DNA from: JALYUA01 sp038239305
Lineage (GTDB): Bacteria > Acidobacteriota > Thermoanaerobaculia > UBA5066 > Gp7-AA6
DNA: 64,000 nucleotides
Direction: 5' to 3'
NCBI GenBank assembly: GCA_038239305.1
Contig: JBBSEW010000003.1
Location: 57,698-121,697, forward strand
In this document: in pieces, positions 8,822 through 17,127 of the stretch
Layout: each line of letters starts with the position of its first letter
How positions within the stretch are numbered: the first letter of the stretch is position 1
Program-made: the position numbers and the translations under genes
Notes under the pieces: generated by a model
Told to the model about the DNA's origin: nothing
The model's input: the letters and a program-made list of their open reading frames with translations, nothing else
The model's database searches: none

Positions 8822-9472
8822 TCATGCGGATTCCAGCCGCGCGAGCCGGGAAGACCGGGCGTCGAGCGAGAGCATCCAGACGAAGATTGCGCTGAAGCCC
8901 GCGAGGCCCGCGAAGAAGACGACTTTCGTCGGCGTGTCCATGAGGATCCTGCCCTGCGGGTTGATGACCGTCTGGGGGTGCAGCGACTGGGTGACGCGCG
9001 GCGCGACGAAGACGAGGAAAGGCATCAGGACGCCCGCGAAGAGAGCGTATGCGGCCGAGATCCGTCCGCGGCGCGTCGGATCGTCGATGGCCGAGCGCAG
9101 GAACAGGTATGCCCCGTACAGGAAGAGCAGGAGAAGAAAAGAGGACTCGCGCGGGTCCCAGTTCCAGTAGGAGCCCCACATGATCTTCGCGAAGAACGAG
9201 CCGGTCACGAGCGCCAGGACGGCGAAGACGACCCCGAGGCGCACGGCGGCCGCGGCGACGTCGTCGTGCCAGGGATTTCCGCGGGCCAGGTAAGCGCCCG
9301 AGTACCCCGCCGCCACGAGGAAGGCGAGGGTCGCGGTCCACGCGCACGGCACGTGGAAGAAGACGATGCGGGAGGACTCGCCCAGAAACCCCTCCGCGGG
9401 CGCCGGCCAGAGGAACGCGGACGCGACCATCGCCGCCATGCCGGGGAGAAGAAGGAGCTTCAGGAATTTCAC
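8822..9472 (-). CDS. ccmC: heme exporter/ligating protein CcmC
   Basis: CcmC loads heme onto CcmE and is a member of the heme-handling protein family. The 216-residue protein has six hydrophobic segments. It has the tryptophan-rich signature WGSYWNWDPRE near residues 100-110 and flanking His residues (FFHVPCAW near 39; SLHPQTV near 167) that would act as axial heme ligands. It lies between ccmB and ccmD on the minus strand, with gaps of about 90 bases on each side, the largest in the operon. Confidence 0.95.
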   Translation of the reverse strand: MKFLKLLLLPGMAAMVASAFLWPAPAEGFLGESSRIVFFHVPCAWTATLAFLVAAGYSGAYLARGNPWHDDVAAAAVRLGVVFAVLALVTGSFFAKIMWGSYWNWDPRESSFLLLLFLYGAYLFLRSAIDDPTRRGRISAAYALFAGVLMPFLVFVAPRVTQSLHPQTVINPQGRILMDTPTKVVFFAGLAGFSAIFVWMLSLDARSSRLARLESA

Positions 9473-9563
9473 GTCTTCGAAAGCTTACAGGACCGGCCGC
9501 GGGCGGGAGGAGAATTCTCGGGAAAAGGCCGCCCGATCGGCCCTTCATCGTCCCGCGCCGGAG

Positions 9564-10268
9564 TCATTCGTCCCAGGCGGCCGACGCGAGCAGGTAGGCG
9601 CCGCACGCCGCCGCGCCGTCATAGGCGACGAGAACGCGCAGGGTGGTCCAGGGGATCTCTCCCCGGGAGGCGGCCACCGTCGCCGCTATCGCGCCGAGCA
9701 GCAGTGGAGCGACGAGAGGGAAAGAGACGATGACGAAGAGGACGCTCTTCTGGGACGCGCGGGCGACGAGAGCGGAAAGGAAGGTCGAGACGATCGAGAG
9801 CCCGACGCCGGCGAGAACGAGCACCGCGACGAGTGCGAGCGGGGACTCGATCCTCCAGCCGAGCAGCAGCGCGAATGCCGGAACCGTCAGCACGGCTATT
9901 GCGAGGAACAGGATCGAGTTGAAGAGCGCCTTGCCCGCCAGGACGGCGGCAGCCGGGGCGACCCGCCGGAGGGCTAGCGCGGTTCCGCTCTCTTCCTCCC
10001 GGACGAACGCCCTCGGAAGCCCCGTCGCGGCCGAGAAGAAGAGCACGATCCAGAGGAGCGCCGAGCAGACCGTGTCCCGGCCTTCCGCGGGCAATCCGAA
10101 CGGGCCGATCGCGAAGGACACGAGCGTGAGACATGCGGCGGCGAAGAAGAGGACCGAGGCCGCGGCAACCCTCCGCCGCAGCTCCACAGCCGCGTCCTTG
10201 CGGCAGATTGCGAAGGCCCGCCGCGCGAGCCCTGTCTCCGCGGAGAGAGTCCCGGCACCCTGGCTCAT
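9564..10268 (-). CDS. ccmB: heme exporter permease CcmB
   Basis: The membrane subunit of the CcmAB ATPase, which drives release of holo-CcmE. The protein has 234 residues with six predicted membrane segments and the family-typical region PRAFVREEESGTALALRR after the second helix. The ATG overlaps the ccmA stop (ATGA), so translation is coupled. It is about the usual length of the family (around 220). Confidence 0.9.
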   Translation of the reverse strand: MSQGAGTLSAETGLARRAFAICRKDAAVELRRRVAAASVLFFAAACLTLVSFAIGPFGLPAEGRDTVCSALLWIVLFFSAATGLPRAFVREEESGTALALRRVAPAAAVLAGKALFNSILFLAIAVLTVPAFALLLGWRIESPLALVAVLVLAGVGLSIVSTFLSALVARASQKSVLFVIVSFPLVAPLLLGAIAATVAASRGEIPWTTLRVLVAYDGAAACGAYLLASAAWDE

Positions 10269-10939
10269 CGTCCGCCTCCGAGTGCGAGCGTCTGGTCGGG
10301 AGTTTCGAAGTCCCGCGCGTCGTTCGACGCGAGAATCACGGCGCCCTCTCTTCGGCTCGCCTCGACGAGGCGCGAAGCGATCTCCCGTCCGGAAGCGTCC
10401 AGGCCGTTCATCGGCTCGTCGAGCAGGAGGATCGGCGAATCGAAGAGCGTCGCGAGGGCGAGCCGGAGCCGCTGCTTCATTCCGGTCGAAAAGGCTCCGA
10501 CGGCCTTCTCGGCGGCGTCGGAGAGCCCGACGTCGGCGAGCCGGGATCGGATTTCGTCGGGATGCGCGGGCCGCCCGCCAGCTCGCCGGAAGAAGGAGAG
10601 ATTCTCGAGCGCGGACAGGTCCTCGTAGAACGCGAGGTCGGGTCCCGCCCACCCGATCGCGTGGCGGCGCATGTCGCCCGCCAGCTCGCGCGTGGCCTCG
10701 CCCTCGCCCCCGCCCTCGCCCCCGCCCTGGCTTTCCTCCTGCGGGCGAGTCCGGATCCGCAGAGTTCCCGCATCGGCCCGCAGGAGACCCGCGAGGATCT
10801 TCAGGAGCGTCGTCTTGCCGCTGCCGTTCTCCCCGGAAACGGCGACGAGACCGCGGTCGACCGTGAGCGACACGCCGGAGAAGATGCGCCGCCCGCCCCA
10901 GGACTTGGCGAGCCCCTCGGCCGCGAGCGTGGTTCGCAT
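10265..10939 (-). CDS. ccmA: cytochrome c biogenesis ATP-binding protein CcmA
   Basis: The ABC ATPase of the CcmAB complex, 224 residues from the ATG at 10939 (MRTTLAAEGLAKSWGGRRIF). Walker A is GENGSGKTT, the signature is FSTGMKQRL, and Walker B is ILLLDEPMNGLD. After Walker A there is an inserted Gly/Glu stretch (GGGEGGGEGE) coded by 6-base repeats. First gene of ccmABCDEF; it is divergent from the cytochrome oxidase operon, with a 242-base gap. An in-frame start further upstream is possible but adds a non-conserved leader. Confidence 0.92.
   Translation of the reverse strand: MRTTLAAEGLAKSWGGRRIFSGVSLTVDRGLVAVSGENGSGKTTLLKILAGLLRADAGTLRIRTRPQEESQGGGEGGGEGEATRELAGDMRRHAIGWAGPDLAFYEDLSALENLSFFRRAGGRPAHPDEIRSRLADVGLSDAAEKAVGAFSTGMKQRLRLALATLFDSPILLLDEPMNGLDASGREIASRLVEASRREGAVILASNDARDFETPDQTLALGGGR
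10694..10729. repeat. 6-base tandem repeat inside ccmA
   Basis: Alternating GCCCTC and GCCCCC units on the plus strand, about five copies, coding the Gly/Glu stretch of CcmA on the minus strand. The unit length is a multiple of three, so gain or loss of units keeps the frame. Confidence 0.7.
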
Positions 10940-11039
10940 GTGTTGAGGTGAGTCTAAGCGGCCACGACCGCCGGCCGCATCTCTTCTTCCGGCGGCGGAC
11001 GCAACCTTCGTCAGAGGAGGGCTGACAGGAGACACCTTC

Positions 11040-11068
11040 TTGAAAGGTCCCATACCCTTCTATATGAT
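11040..11068 (+). promoter_or_regulatory. sigma-70-like promoter of the cytochrome oxidase operon
   Basis: TTGAAA (11040-11045), a 17-base spacer and TATGAT (11063-11068): a near-consensus housekeeping promoter, inside a local AT-rich patch of the ccmA/lipoprotein divergent gap. It points at the lipoprotein-coxBA genes and leaves a 5' leader of roughly 100 bases. Confidence 0.7.
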
Positions 11069-11080
11069 CCCGGCGTTCCC

Positions 11081-11182
11081 ATGACTCAACCGCTCTCGGC
11101 GCTCGGGACCTCGTTGACGCTCGCGAAAACCCATCGCTGCCGACGCCGTTTCCGAGGCTCGAGGCTTCAAGGAGAAGTTTGA
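11081..11182 (+). CDS. possible 33-residue leader peptide upstream of the cox lipoprotein
   Basis: An ATG-started frame of 33 residues (MTQPLSALGTSL..., basic middle HRCRRRFRG) lies wholly in the 5' leader behind the promoter. Its TGA overlaps the ATG of the lipoprotein gene as TGATG, the pattern of translational coupling. It has no recognisable similarity and no strong ribosome-binding site, so it may be chance. Confidence 0.3.
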   Translation: MTQPLSALGTSLTLAKTHRCRRRFRGSRLQGEV

Positions 11183-11991
11183 TGTTGAAGCGTGCCCTGT
11201 ATCTGTTGCTTCTCGTTCCCGCGCTGACGGTGACTCTCGTGGGCTGCGGCGGCAAGGACGAAGACGCCGACGCCGACGAGGACACGACTCCGACCGCGAA
11301 AACGGCGGCGACGACGGCCGCCCCCGCGGGAGGCGCCGCCGCTGCCCCGGCCGCCACCGGCGGTGCGACGGTCACCGGCAAAGTCGCCTTCGCGGGCGGT
11401 GCGCCGGCGAAAGAGCAGATCAAGATGGACGCGGACGCCTTCTGCAAGGCCGCGCATTCGGGCCCGGTGTACACGGAGGAAGCCGTCGTCAACGGAAACG
11501 GGACGCTCGAATGGGCGCTCGTCTACGTCAAGGACATGAAGGGCAATTTCGCGGCTCCCGCGCAGGCCGTGACGCTCGACCAGCGCGGCTGCCAGTATCA
11601 CCCGCACGTTTTCGGTATCCAGGCGGGGCAGGACCTCAAGATCATCAACAGCGACGGCACGCTGCACAACATCCACGCGCTGCCCAAGGTGAACGCGGAA
11701 TTCAACATCGGACAGCCGTTTCCGAAGATGGAGACCGTCAAGAAGTTCGACAAGCCAGAGGTTCCCGTGCGGTTCAAGTGCGACGTCCACAAGTGGATGG
11801 GCGCCTACTGCGGCGTGTTCAGCCATCCGTTCTTCGCCACGACGAACGATCAGGGAACATTCGAGATCAAGAATCTTCCGCCGGGCACGTACACGATCGA
11901 AGCCTGGCACGAGAAGTACGGGACGCAGGATCAGACCGTAACGGTCGGCGGCTCGGACACGAAGACCGTCGACTTCAGCTTCAAGGGCTAA
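11182..11991 (+). CDS. lipoprotein with cupredoxin-like copper site and carboxypeptidase-regulatory-like domain
   Basis: A 269-residue secreted lipoprotein. The signal peptide ends in a lipobox with Cys22 (TLVGC), and an acidic/Ala-rich linker runs to about residue 60. The core contains CQYHPHVFG (137-145), LHNIHALPK (161-169) and CDVHKWMGAYCG (200-211). The last has the Cys-x2-His-x2-Met spacing of type-1 copper proteins, and His162 or His165 could be the fourth ligand. The end (residues 215-269, NLPPGTYTIEAWHEKYG) is a carboxypeptidase-regulatory-like beta sandwich. AAGGAG sits 7 bases before the ATG. As first gene of the oxidase operon it may carry electrons to or from the oxidase, or deliver copper to CoxB; this role is inferred. 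Confidence 0.8.
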   Translation: MLKRALYLLLLVPALTVTLVGCGGKDEDADADEDTTPTAKTAATTAAPAGGAAAAPAATGGATVTGKVAFAGGAPAKEQIKMDADAFCKAAHSGPVYTEEAVVNGNGTLEWALVYVKDMKGNFAAPAQAVTLDQRGCQYHPHVFGIQAGQDLKIINSDGTLHNIHALPKVNAEFNIGQPFPKMETVKKFDKPEVPVRFKCDVHKWMGAYCGVFSHPFFATTNDQGTFEIKNLPPGTYTIEAWHEKYGTQDQTVTVGGSDTKTVDFSFKG

Positions 11992-12015
11992 CCGGCTTTC
12001 GAGACGGATGACGCC

Positions 12016-12945
12016 GTGAACGACACCAGACCGCCCGCCGCACGCGCCGCCCGGATCGTCCGGACGGCGCTGTTCGCGTTACCTCTCCTGTTCCTCGCTG
12101 CCTCGGCGATGGCGTCGGCCTCGGGCTCCGCCGGCTCCGTCCTTCCGCGGTGGATGCATCTCCCCGCCGGCGAGTCGAGCTACAGCGCCAAGATCGACGG
12201 CATGTTCCACCTCATTACGTGGATCACAGGCGTGGTCTTCGTGCTCGTCGAGGGAACGCTTCTCCTCTTCCTGTTCCGTTACCGGCGCCAGGAAGGGAAG
12301 AAGGCGCAGTACACGCACGGGAACAACCGGCTCGAGGTCATCTGGACGATCATCCCGGCCCTGATTTGCGTCGTTCTCGCCCTCATGTCGCGTCGCACGT
12401 GGGCCGACATCAAGCAGAACATGCCAAAAGACGCGATGCCGATCGAGATCACGGGCGAGCAATTCTCATGGACGATCCGGTATCCCGGGCCGGACCGCCA
12501 GTTCGGCACGGCCGACGACATCGTTTCTCTCAATCAGCTCCACTTTCCGGTGGGCCGCCCCGTCGTCGCGACTCTGCGGTCGAAGGACGTCATCCACTCC
12601 TTCTTCCTGCCGGAGTTTCGCGTCAAGCAGGACGCGGTGCCCGGCATGTCGACGCGGATCTGGTTCGACGGCATGCACACCGGCCACTGGGAAATCGCCT
12701 GCGCCGAGCTCTGCGGCCTCGGCCACTACCGCATGAAGGGATTCGTGACGGTCGAGACGCCGGAGGAATTCGACAAGTGGCTGGCCTCCCAGGCTCCCGA
12801 ATCCGCCGCGGCCGCCACGCCGCCTCAGGAAGCGCAACCTGCACCGTCCGCGATGCCCCCGGCCGCGAGGAAGCCCGATGCGGGCCCGCCTGTACCCGAA
12901 ACATCGCCGGCTCCGGCCGGCCAGGAGGCGAAACCAGTCTCATGA
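12016..12945 (+). CDS. coxB: cytochrome c oxidase subunit II
   Basis: Subunit II carries the CuA centre that accepts electrons from cytochrome c. The 309-residue protein has a signal/first hydrophobic segment, two membrane helices around residues 60-115, and a periplasmic cupredoxin domain. The CuA ligands are in CAELCGLGHYRM near residue 235, with the first His in DVIHSFF near residue 195. The tail after residue 260 is Ala/Pro-rich with no cytochrome c domain, so this is an aa3-like rather than caa3-like subunit. Starts at GTG 12016; its stop overlaps coxA (ATGA). Confidence 0.95.
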   Translation: MNDTRPPAARAARIVRTALFALPLLFLAASAMASASGSAGSVLPRWMHLPAGESSYSAKIDGMFHLITWITGVVFVLVEGTLLLFLFRYRRQEGKKAQYTHGNNRLEVIWTIIPALICVVLALMSRRTWADIKQNMPKDAMPIEITGEQFSWTIRYPGPDRQFGTADDIVSLNQLHFPVGRPVVATLRSKDVIHSFFLPEFRVKQDAVPGMSTRIWFDGMHTGHWEIACAELCGLGHYRMKGFVTVETPEEFDKWLASQAPESAAAATPPQEAQPAPSAMPPAARKPDAGPPVPETSPAPAGQEAKPVS

Positions 12946-14717
12946 GCACTGTCGCCATCGCTCACGAACACGCTCCCGGGGTGCACGCGGCCCCGACCTC
13001 CTTCTGGCGGAAGTACATCTTCTCGCTCGACCACAAGGTGATCGGCAAGCAGTACATGTTCTACGCCCTCTTCATGCTGGTCGTGGGAGGGCTGCTCGCG
13101 ACGCTCGTCCGGTGGCAGCTCGCGTGGCCCGGCAAGGCGATCCCCTTCATGGGCAAGCTCGCTCCGGAGGGGATGCCGGGCGGCCAGATGCTCCCCGAGT
13201 TCTACAACTCGCTCTTCACCATGCACGCGACGATCATGATCTTCTTCGCGATCATGCCGCTCCTGATCGGGGCGTTCGGGAACTACGTCGTCCCGATCCA
13301 GATCGGCGCGCGCGACATGGCGTTTCCCGTTCTCAACATGGCGTCGTTCTGGACGGCCGTGCCGGGCGCGGTCGTCATCATCTGGTCCTTCTTCGTCACG
13401 GGAGGTGCCGCCGCCGGCGGCTGGACCTCGTACGCGCCGCTCTCCGCGATCCAACCGAAGGGGCAGACGCTCTGGCTCATAGCCCTGTTGATTCTCGGAC
13501 TGTCGTCTCTCCTGACGTCGGTCAACTTCATCACGACGATCGTCAACATGCGCGCGCCGGGGATGACGTTTTTCCGGATGCCCCTGACCACGTGGGCGCT
13601 CTTCATCACGGCGATCCTGCTTCTCCTCGCGCTCCCGGTCCTGTCGGGCGCGATGATCATGCTGCTCTTCGACCGCATCCTCGGGACGACGTTCTTCCTG
13701 CCGGCCGGTCTCGTCGTGTCCGGTGAGAAGTGGAAGAACGCGGGCGGCGGACAGGCGCTTCTCTGGCAGCACCTGTTCTGGTTCTTCGGGCATCCTGAGG
13801 TGTACATCATGATTCTGCCCGCGATGGGGATCACTTCGGAGATCCTCCCCGTGTTCTCGCGCAAGCCCGTGTTCGGCTATCGCGCGATGGCGTACTCGAT
13901 GATGGGGATCGCCGGCCTCGGCTTCATCGTGTGGGGCCACCACATGTTCCAGAGCGGCATGAACCCGCTCCTCGGGACGACGTTCATGATTTCCACGATG
14001 GTGATCGCGGTGCCCTCCGCAATCAAGACGTTCAACTGGCTGGGAACCCTCTGGGGCGGCAGCATCAGCTTCACCACGCCGATGCTGAACGCGCTGTCGT
14101 TCGTGGCGATGTTCGTGATCGGAGGGCTGTCGGGCATTTTCATGGCCTCGACTCCCGTCGACATCTTCATCCACGACACGTACTTCATCGTCGGGCACAT
14201 CCACTACGTGCTCTTCGGAGGCTCGCTCTTCGGGGCATTTGCCGGCCTGTATTTCTGGTACCCGAAGATGTTCGGCCGGATGATGAACGAGACGTGGGGC
14301 CGGATTCACTGGGCGCTCACGTTCGTCTGCTTCAACCTCGTCTTCTTCCCGATGCACTTTCTGGGGATGCGCGGCATGCAGCGCCGGATCTACTCGTATC
14401 TCGAGTACGAGCACCTGAAGGACCTGCAGCCGATGAACCAGTTCATGACGATCTCGCTCTTCGTGCTCGGCGCCGCGCAGGTGATCCTGGTCCTGAATTT
14501 CTTCCTGTCGATGCGGCGGGGCAAGCTCGCCGGTCCGAATCCCTGGCGCGCGAACACGCTCGAGTGGCAGACGCCATCCCCTCCTCCCCATGAGAATTTT
14601 CGCGAGATCCCGACCGTCTATCGAGGGCCCTACGAGTTTTCGGCGCCCGAACGGGCCGACGACCACTGGCCGCAGGACGAGCCGCCCGCGGGGACCGCTC
14701 CGGCGCGCGCGCACTGA
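12942..14717 (+). CDS. coxA: cytochrome c oxidase subunit I
   Basis: The catalytic subunit of an A-type heme-copper oxidase, 591 residues with twelve membrane helices. The copper-B and cross-linked Tyr motif is FWFFGHPEVYIMILP, the copper-B His pair is in WGHHMF, and the heme ligands are in HIHYVLFGG. The low-spin heme His is in FTMHATIMIFF. The GHPEV Glu of the proton channel is present. It follows coxB with a 4-base overlap. Genes for heme A synthesis and subunits III and IV follow in the same operon. Confidence 0.97.
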   Translation: MSTVAIAHEHAPGVHAAPTSFWRKYIFSLDHKVIGKQYMFYALFMLVVGGLLATLVRWQLAWPGKAIPFMGKLAPEGMPGGQMLPEFYNSLFTMHATIMIFFAIMPLLIGAFGNYVVPIQIGARDMAFPVLNMASFWTAVPGAVVIIWSFFVTGGAAAGGWTSYAPLSAIQPKGQTLWLIALLILGLSSLLTSVNFITTIVNMRAPGMTFFRMPLTTWALFITAILLLLALPVLSGAMIMLLFDRILGTTFFLPAGLVVSGEKWKNAGGGQALLWQHLFWFFGHPEVYIMILPAMGITSEILPVFSRKPVFGYRAMAYSMMGIAGLGFIVWGHHMFQSGMNPLLGTTFMISTMVIAVPSAIKTFNWLGTLWGGSISFTTPMLNALSFVAMFVIGGLSGIFMASTPVDIFIHDTYFIVGHIHYVLFGGSLFGAFAGLYFWYPKMFGRMMNETWGRIHWALTFVCFNLVFFPMHFLGMRGMQRRIYSYLEYEHLKDLQPMNQFMTISLFVLGAAQVILVLNFFLSMRRGKLAGPNPWRANTLEWQTPSPPPHENFREIPTVYRGPYEFSAPERADDHWPQDEPPAGTAPARAH

Positions 14718-14737
14718 ACGTGGGTGGGCGCACGCGA

Positions 14738-14762
14738 AACGGGACACGGAAAACGCCGGGAC
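14738..14762. repeat. degenerate heptamer-like repeat before ctaA
   Basis: The spacer between coxA and ctaA (GAAACGG, GACACGG, AAAACGC, CGGGACG) reads as four degenerate 7-base units related to the GGGAAAC array found further down the operon. The similarity is weak and could be chance. Confidence 0.35.
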
Positions 14763-14765
14763 GAA

Positions 14766-15719
14766 ATGCGTAATATCGGGCTTCATCGGCTTGCGGTCGT
14801 CACGGCGCTTGCGACGGTTCTCCTCATCACGGCGGGAGGGCTCGTCACATCGACCGAGTCGGGGCTTTCCGTGCCGGACTGGCCTCTCTCCTACGGCCGC
14901 CTGATGCCCCCGATGGTCGGCGGAATCTTCTACGAGCACGGACATCGGATGGTCGCGACCGCCGTCGGATTGCTCACCGTCGTGCTCGCGATCTGGCTCG
15001 CGCGGCGCGAGCCGCGGGCCTGGGTGCGGCGGCTCGGTTACGCCGCAGTCGGCACCGTGATCGCGCAGGGGATACTCGGCGGCCTGACGGTCCTGTTTCT
15101 CCTTCCCACGGCGATTTCCGTCGCACACGCGTGCCTGGCCCAGACGTTCTTCTGCCTCGTCGTCACGCTGGCCGTCGTCACGTCGCCGCGATGGCGCGAC
15201 GGGCGTAATGCGGAACCCTCTGCCGTATCGCATGCCGGCGCCTGGGCGGTGCTGGCGATCTTCGCGCAGCTTCTGATCGGCGCGATCATGCGCCACGACA
15301 AGGCCGGGCTCGCGATCCCCGACTTCCCGCTCGCGTTCGGAAGGATCGTTCCTCCAATCCACTCGTTCGCCGTGGCGATTCACTTCGCGCACCGCGTCTG
15401 GGCGCTCGTCGTCGCGGGGTGCGTCCTGAACTTTCTGGTCGCGGCATGGCGATCCGGACGGGTCGGCATGCGGCGCACGGCGCTCATCCTCGGCGGCGGG
15501 GTTCTCGCGCAGATCGCGCTCGGCGCGGCGACGGTCCTGACGCAGAAGGCGGTTCCGGTCGCGACCGCGCACGTCGTCACGGGCGCCCTGCTGCTCGGCA
15601 CGGCCCTCGCGATGACGCTGGGATCCAGGCGGATTCCCCTTCCCCGCGGGCAGCGGCAACCGGACGGCCGGCCGGCGCGGACCACGCTTCCCGAGACCGG
15701 AGCCATCGCGTGGAAGTAG
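14766..15719 (+). CDS. ctaA: heme A synthase (COX15/CtaA)
   Basis: Oxidises heme O to heme A for the aa3 oxidase. From the ATG at 14766 (MRNIGLHRLAVVTALATVLL) the protein has 317 residues and eight membrane helices in two similar halves. The conserved GGLVTSTESGLSVPDWP segment follows the first helix. His residues in YEHGHR, AHACL, HFAHRVW and ATAHVV are positioned as heme ligands. Its 3' end overlaps the ctaB start by 10 bases. Confidence 0.95.
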   Translation: MRNIGLHRLAVVTALATVLLITAGGLVTSTESGLSVPDWPLSYGRLMPPMVGGIFYEHGHRMVATAVGLLTVVLAIWLARREPRAWVRRLGYAAVGTVIAQGILGGLTVLFLLPTAISVAHACLAQTFFCLVVTLAVVTSPRWRDGRNAEPSAVSHAGAWAVLAIFAQLLIGAIMRHDKAGLAIPDFPLAFGRIVPPIHSFAVAIHFAHRVWALVVAGCVLNFLVAAWRSGRVGMRRTALILGGGVLAQIALGAATVLTQKAVPVATAHVVTGALLLGTALAMTLGSRRIPLPRGQRQPDGRPARTTLPETGAIAWK

Positions 15720-16597
15720 CGCGAGCCGCGGGGCTGGAAGAGGCACGGGTTCCCTCGCGGGCGCTCGACTTCCTGGAGCTCGCGAAACCCCGAATCACCT
15801 CCCTGGTGGTCGTTACGGCCGCCGTCGGTTATGCCGTGGGCCCCGGGGAGTTTCATGCCGCCCCGTTCCTCGCGCTCGTGCTCGGGACGGCTCTCGTGTC
15901 CGGAGGCGCGTCCGCCCTGAACCAGGTGTGGGAGCGGGTTCCCGATGCGTTGATGGAGCGCACGCGAAACCGCCCCGTGGCCGCCGGCCGGATCTCGCCC
16001 GGCGACGGGCGCATGTTTGGCCTGATTCTCTGCGGGTTCGGTCTCGCGCTCCTGACCGCTGCGCATCCGGTCGCCGCGCTCCTCGGCCTCGCGGCGGCCG
16101 TCAGCTACGTGCTGGCGTACACGCCTCTCAAGCGGCGGACTTCTCTCTGCACCGTCGTCGGGGCGATCCCGGGAGCGCTGCCGCCGATGATGGGCTGGGC
16201 CGCCTGCCGGGGCACGATCGATGCGGGAGCGTGGGCTCTTTTCGCGCTGATGTTTCTCTGGCAGCTCCCGCATTTCCTGGCGATCGGCTGGATTTTCCGC
16301 GAGGACTACGCGCGCGGCGGCTTCCCGATGCTGACGGTGACGGACAAGGACGGCGCGTCGACCGGGCGCCAGATGATCCTGTACTCGGCGGCCCTGATTC
16401 CCGTGACGCTCTACGCGGGCGCGCTCGCGGGGGCGGGTCGGGGGTACCTGTGGAGCGCGCTCGCGCTCGGCCTCGTGTTCCTCGGGTTCGCGGTGCGGTT
16501 CGCCTGGGTGAAGACGGTGCGAGCGGCGCGATTCCTGTTTCTCGTGTCCGTGGTGTATCTCCCGGTCCTCCTCGGGCTCATGGTGTTCGACCGATGA
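15710..16597 (+). CDS. ctaB: protoheme IX farnesyltransferase
   Basis: Converts heme B to heme O by adding a farnesyl group, the step before CtaA. The 295-residue UbiA-family protein has nine hydrophobic segments. The first prenyl-diphosphate site reads NQVWERVPDALMERTRNRP, in which the usual first Asp is Glu, a variant known in this family. The second site includes REDYARGGFPML. The start is a GTG at 15710 within the end of ctaA. The stop overlaps the next small gene (ATGA). Confidence 0.93.
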   Translation: MEVARAAGLEEARVPSRALDFLELAKPRITSLVVVTAAVGYAVGPGEFHAAPFLALVLGTALVSGGASALNQVWERVPDALMERTRNRPVAAGRISPGDGRMFGLILCGFGLALLTAAHPVAALLGLAAAVSYVLAYTPLKRRTSLCTVVGAIPGALPPMMGWAACRGTIDAGAWALFALMFLWQLPHFLAIGWIFREDYARGGFPMLTVTDKDGASTGRQMILYSAALIPVTLYAGALAGAGRGYLWSALALGLVFLGFAVRFAWVKTVRAARFLFLVSVVYLPVLLGLMVFDR

Positions 16598-16713
16598 CCG
16601 GCGTGCCGCTGGCAGTGCGAAAGGGCTGGACGGTCCTCCTGATCGTTCTCGTCGCGGGCGTGTTGTTTTTCGGGTCGATTCTCTTCATCCTGTCGCGGGC
16701 CCCGAGCCCGTAA
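16594..16713 (+). CDS. 39-residue single-span membrane peptide in the oxidase operon
   Basis: MTGVPLAVRKGWTVLLIVLV opens a 39-residue frame with a basic N-terminus, one hydrophobic helix of about 23 residues and a short polar end (SRAPSP). It overlaps ctaB by four bases (ATGA) and is followed 14 bases later by the subunit IV gene. Small membrane peptides are common accessory subunits or assembly factors in oxidase operons, but no family was recognised. The tight coupling suggests it is real. Confidence 0.65.
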   Translation: MTGVPLAVRKGWTVLLIVLVAGVLFFGSILFILSRAPSP

Positions 16714-16727
16714 ACGGAAGGACGACG

Positions 16728-17060
16728 ATGGCGACGAACGAGACGATTCAGGGAGCCGGGAAAGTGGAAGGCGAGCCGGGCCACCTCCACAAGGCGCCGA
16801 ACTACATGGCGATCTTCTGGTGGCTCGCGGGCTTCACCGCCTTCGAGGTGGCGTACTCGACGATCATCCAGCCGCCGAAGGTGATGCTGATCACGGGTCT
16901 CGTCGTCCTCGCCGGCATCAAGGCGGTCCTCGTAGCGCTCTACTTCATGCACCTGGTCTTCGAGCGCAAGCTGCTCGGGATCCTGTTCGCCTCGACCCTC
17001 ATTCTGGGATTGATCCTCGTATCCGTCGGCATGGCGGAGCATTTCCTGCCGCGGCCATAG
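16728..17060 (+). CDS. cytochrome c oxidase subunit IV, prokaryotic type
   Basis: A 110-residue protein with three membrane helices (about residues 28-45, 53-75 and 80-103) and a hydrophilic His-containing N-terminus. The conserved region KAVLVALYFMHLVFERK between the second and third helices is typical of the bacterial COX4/CyoD-like family. It helps assembly or stability of the oxidase. The ATG is preceded by GGAAGGACG. Confidence 0.9.
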   Translation: MATNETIQGAGKVEGEPGHLHKAPNYMAIFWWLAGFTAFEVAYSTIIQPPKVMLITGLVVLAGIKAVLVALYFMHLVFERKLLGILFASTLILGLILVSVGMAEHFLPRP

Positions 17061-17070
17061 GGAGCCCGGC

Positions 17071-17114
17071 GGGAAACGGAAAACGGGAAACGGGAAACGA
17101 CGACGGAAAACGGG
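17071..17114. repeat. heptamer array GGGAAAC before coxC
   Basis: Units GGGAAAC, GGAAAAC, GGGAAAC, GGGAAAC, a 6-base break, then GGAAAAC. The array fills the gap between the subunit IV gene and coxC and ends about 14 bases before the coxC ATG. GTTTCCC, the reverse complement of the unit, is repeated at 33610-33630. Confidence 0.85.
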
Positions 17115-17127
17115 AGCCTAGACACTG

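Noticed and set aside
10671..10740. GC-rich hexamer tract as a possible regulatory repeat
   Set aside because: It is inside ccmA and codes Gly/Glu in frame, so it was treated as a coding repeat only.
12825..15746. 973-residue minus-strand frame across coxA and ctaA
   Set aside because: Strong coding signal with conserved motifs lies on the plus strand; this is a shadow rich in Arg, Glu and Asp.
15710..16597. Glu in place of the first catalytic Asp of CtaB as a sign of an inactive enzyme
   Set aside because: Glu at this position is seen in other members of the family as far as I know, and the rest of the motif is intact.
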